Assembly: GCA_030615865.1 (NCBI GenBank) | Contig: JAUWYK010000097.1 | Location: 1-5,005, forward strand | Length of the DNA stretch: 5,005 nucleotides | Direction of reading: 5' to 3' | Source of the DNA: Dehalococcoidia bacterium | GTDB lineage: Bacteria; Chloroflexota; Dehalococcoidia; Dehalococcoidales; JAUWYK01 | Shown: positions 3,946 to 5,005 of the stretch, piece by piece | How positions within the stretch are numbered: position 1 is the first letter of the stretch | How the letters are laid out: each line of letters opens with the position of its first letter | The notes under the pieces: model-generated | What the model was told of the DNA's origin: nothing | What the model saw: only the letters and a program-made list of their open reading frames with translations | Database searches by the model: none | Translations under genes and position numbers: made by a program

Positions 3946-5005
3946 ATGACTACAAGTGAAAATACAATGGAAGCACTCCGTAAGTTTGCTGAAAAGGCTG
4001 AGAAGATAATGCGAGTGCCGGCACTCAAGGGACGCCTCGGTGGGGTGGATTTCTACATAATTACCCTGACCCTAGGTGAAGTGCCCAGATACATTATTGG
4101 GACGGATCCAAATCTCCCACCTAAACTCCGTGAGAATCGCAGGGCAAACCCAGCACGATTCGCAGAAATTGCCGATTACATGGTCTACAATCCAAACGAC
4201 TATCGCTTCAGTGCCCTTACCTGCACCTACGGCAAAAATGATGGTAACAAGGAACCCCGTAACTGGGAACCTTTTAATCCAGATGCCCCTGTGGGGAGTC
4301 CGGGGTGGATGTTGGGGATATTGACACTCAACCAGGACGACCCACTCATAATCGTAGATGGTCAACATCGTCTTGGAGCAATAAAGAAAGCCATCGAGAT
4401 AGAGTCTGAGCTACGCAACGACAGCATTGCTGTTGTGCTTTTCCCGTACATAGAGCTCAGGGTGAACCAGCAACTATTCTCTGACCTTAACAGAACAGCA
4501 AAGCCCCCTACCAAAAGCTTAAATATTCTCTTCAACTACAGGGATGTAGAAAACCGTGTGGTGCAGAGCGTGGTTGAAAGAGTGTCAGTATTTGAAAATC
4601 GGGTAAATGTAGAGCTAGTCTCTGTGGCTAAGAGCCCGACTGAAATGTTTACACTGGCTGGTGTTTATCAAGCCACTGTGCCCATCATTAAAGCAGCTTA
4701 TAGGGGAGAGTTAATTGAGGAGCAACTTAGAGGAGAGAACCAATTGGAGAACGAGAAGGGGAATGAAGATGAATATGTCGAATTCCTTGTTGATGCATGG
4801 GAGTTCATCGCTGAACAGTTTCCTGAGTGGGGCAAGGTGGCAAGGGACGAGATGAACATTGCCCAGCATCGCCAGAATTATCTCCATTGGAACTCCGGAG
4901 TGCTTTCCTCAATAGGTGAGTTTGTGGGATTTGCCATGCGAGAACGTGGTGCTGACTGGAAAGACGCAGTCAAAACTGCTCTCACCCATCCTGATAACGG
5001 TAACT
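3946..5005 (+). CDS. dndB: DNA phosphorothioation protein DndB / DGQHR-domain protein (partial, 3' end outside window)
   Basis: The frame is open from ATG 3946 to the window edge, giving 353 residues without a stop; DndB proteins are usually somewhat over 350 residues, so little is missing. The signature IIVDGQHRLGAI (residues 135-146, DGQHR at 138-142) is followed by AVVLFPY (162-168) and QQLFSDLNRTAKPPTKSLNILFNYRD (split here: QQLFSDLNRTAKPP at 175-188, then TKSLNILFNYRD to 200), both typical of DndB. The C-terminal part is helical and charged (residues 254-277 very Glu-rich). DndB acts in Dnd/Dpt systems, which replace a non-bridging phosphate oxygen of DNA with sulfur; it is not part of the DndCDE core and has been described as a regulator of the dnd operon and of modification level. 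The only visible cysteine is C93. DGQHR proteins also occur outside dnd clusters, so the assignment needs dndC/D/E downstream. Confidence 0.85.
   Translation, partial: MTTSENTMEALRKFAEKAEKIMRVPALKGRLGGVDFYIITLTLGEVPRYIIGTDPNLPPKLRENRRANPARFAEIADYMVYNPNDYRFSALTCTYGKNDGNKEPRNWEPFNPDAPVGSPGWMLGILTLNQDDPLIIVDGQHRLGAIKKAIEIESELRNDSIAVVLFPYIELRVNQQLFSDLNRTAKPPTKSLNILFNYRDVENRVVQSVVERVSVFENRVNVELVSVAKSPTEMFTLAGVYQATVPIIKAAYRGELIEEQLRGENQLENEKGNEDEYVEFLVDAWEFIAEQFPEWGKVARDEMNIAQHRQNYLHWNSGVLSSIGEFVGFAMRERGADWKDAVKTALTHPDNGN

Noticed and set aside
4072..4368. Overlapping frames on both strands inside the dndB-like gene
   Set aside because: Both lie within the DGQHR protein coding sequence and show no motif, ribosome site or promoter.

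Overview
The window looks like a bacterial chromosome segment of moderate GC content, made of a conserved housekeeping part on the left and an accessory part on the right. The left part runs ribosomal protein L21 (tail only), L27, L31 and a DUF1385/YqhQ-type membrane protein. An rpmE-DUF1385 neighbourhood is, as far as I recall, common in Chloroflexota (including Dehalococcoidia) and some other early-branching or Gram-positive groups. I therefore favour a Chloroflexota-like host, with only modest confidence because no rRNA or clade-specific marker is present.

Layout: 2-85 (+) end of rplU; 75-329 (+) rpmA; 335-541 (+) rpmE; 562-591 a strong intrinsic terminator that ends just before the next start codon; 595-1476 (+) DUF1385 protein; 1477-1657 a convergent intergenic gap with three copies of a 54-55 bp repeat; 1658-1996 (-) hisI, standing alone; 1997-2262 a non-coding gap; 2263-3135 (-) an alpha/beta hydrolase with a good promoter and ribosome binding site; 3220-3430 a G/C-palindrome-rich intergenic element; 3463-3594 an AT-rich control region with two TTGACA boxes, a perfect 26-bp palindrome and a consensus extended -10; 3617-3835 (+) an unrecognised 72-residue protein; 3882-3926 a possible 14-codon leader ORF; 3946 to the right edge (+) a DndB-type DGQHR protein, 353 residues visible.

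How the parts fit: L27, L31 and presumably L21 form a translation operon with overlapping or tightly coupled genes, and the terminator limits read-through into the DUF1385 gene. hisI (histidine step 3) and the hydrolase are both on the minus strand but 266 bp apart, so they are probably separate units. The most interesting part is the right end. DndB belongs to the Dnd/Dpt DNA phosphorothioation systems (sulfur in the DNA backbone, often paired with restriction), and it is preceded by an elaborate promoter/operator region and an uncharacterised small gene. The dndC/D/E partners, if present, would lie beyond base 5005 and cannot be seen here.
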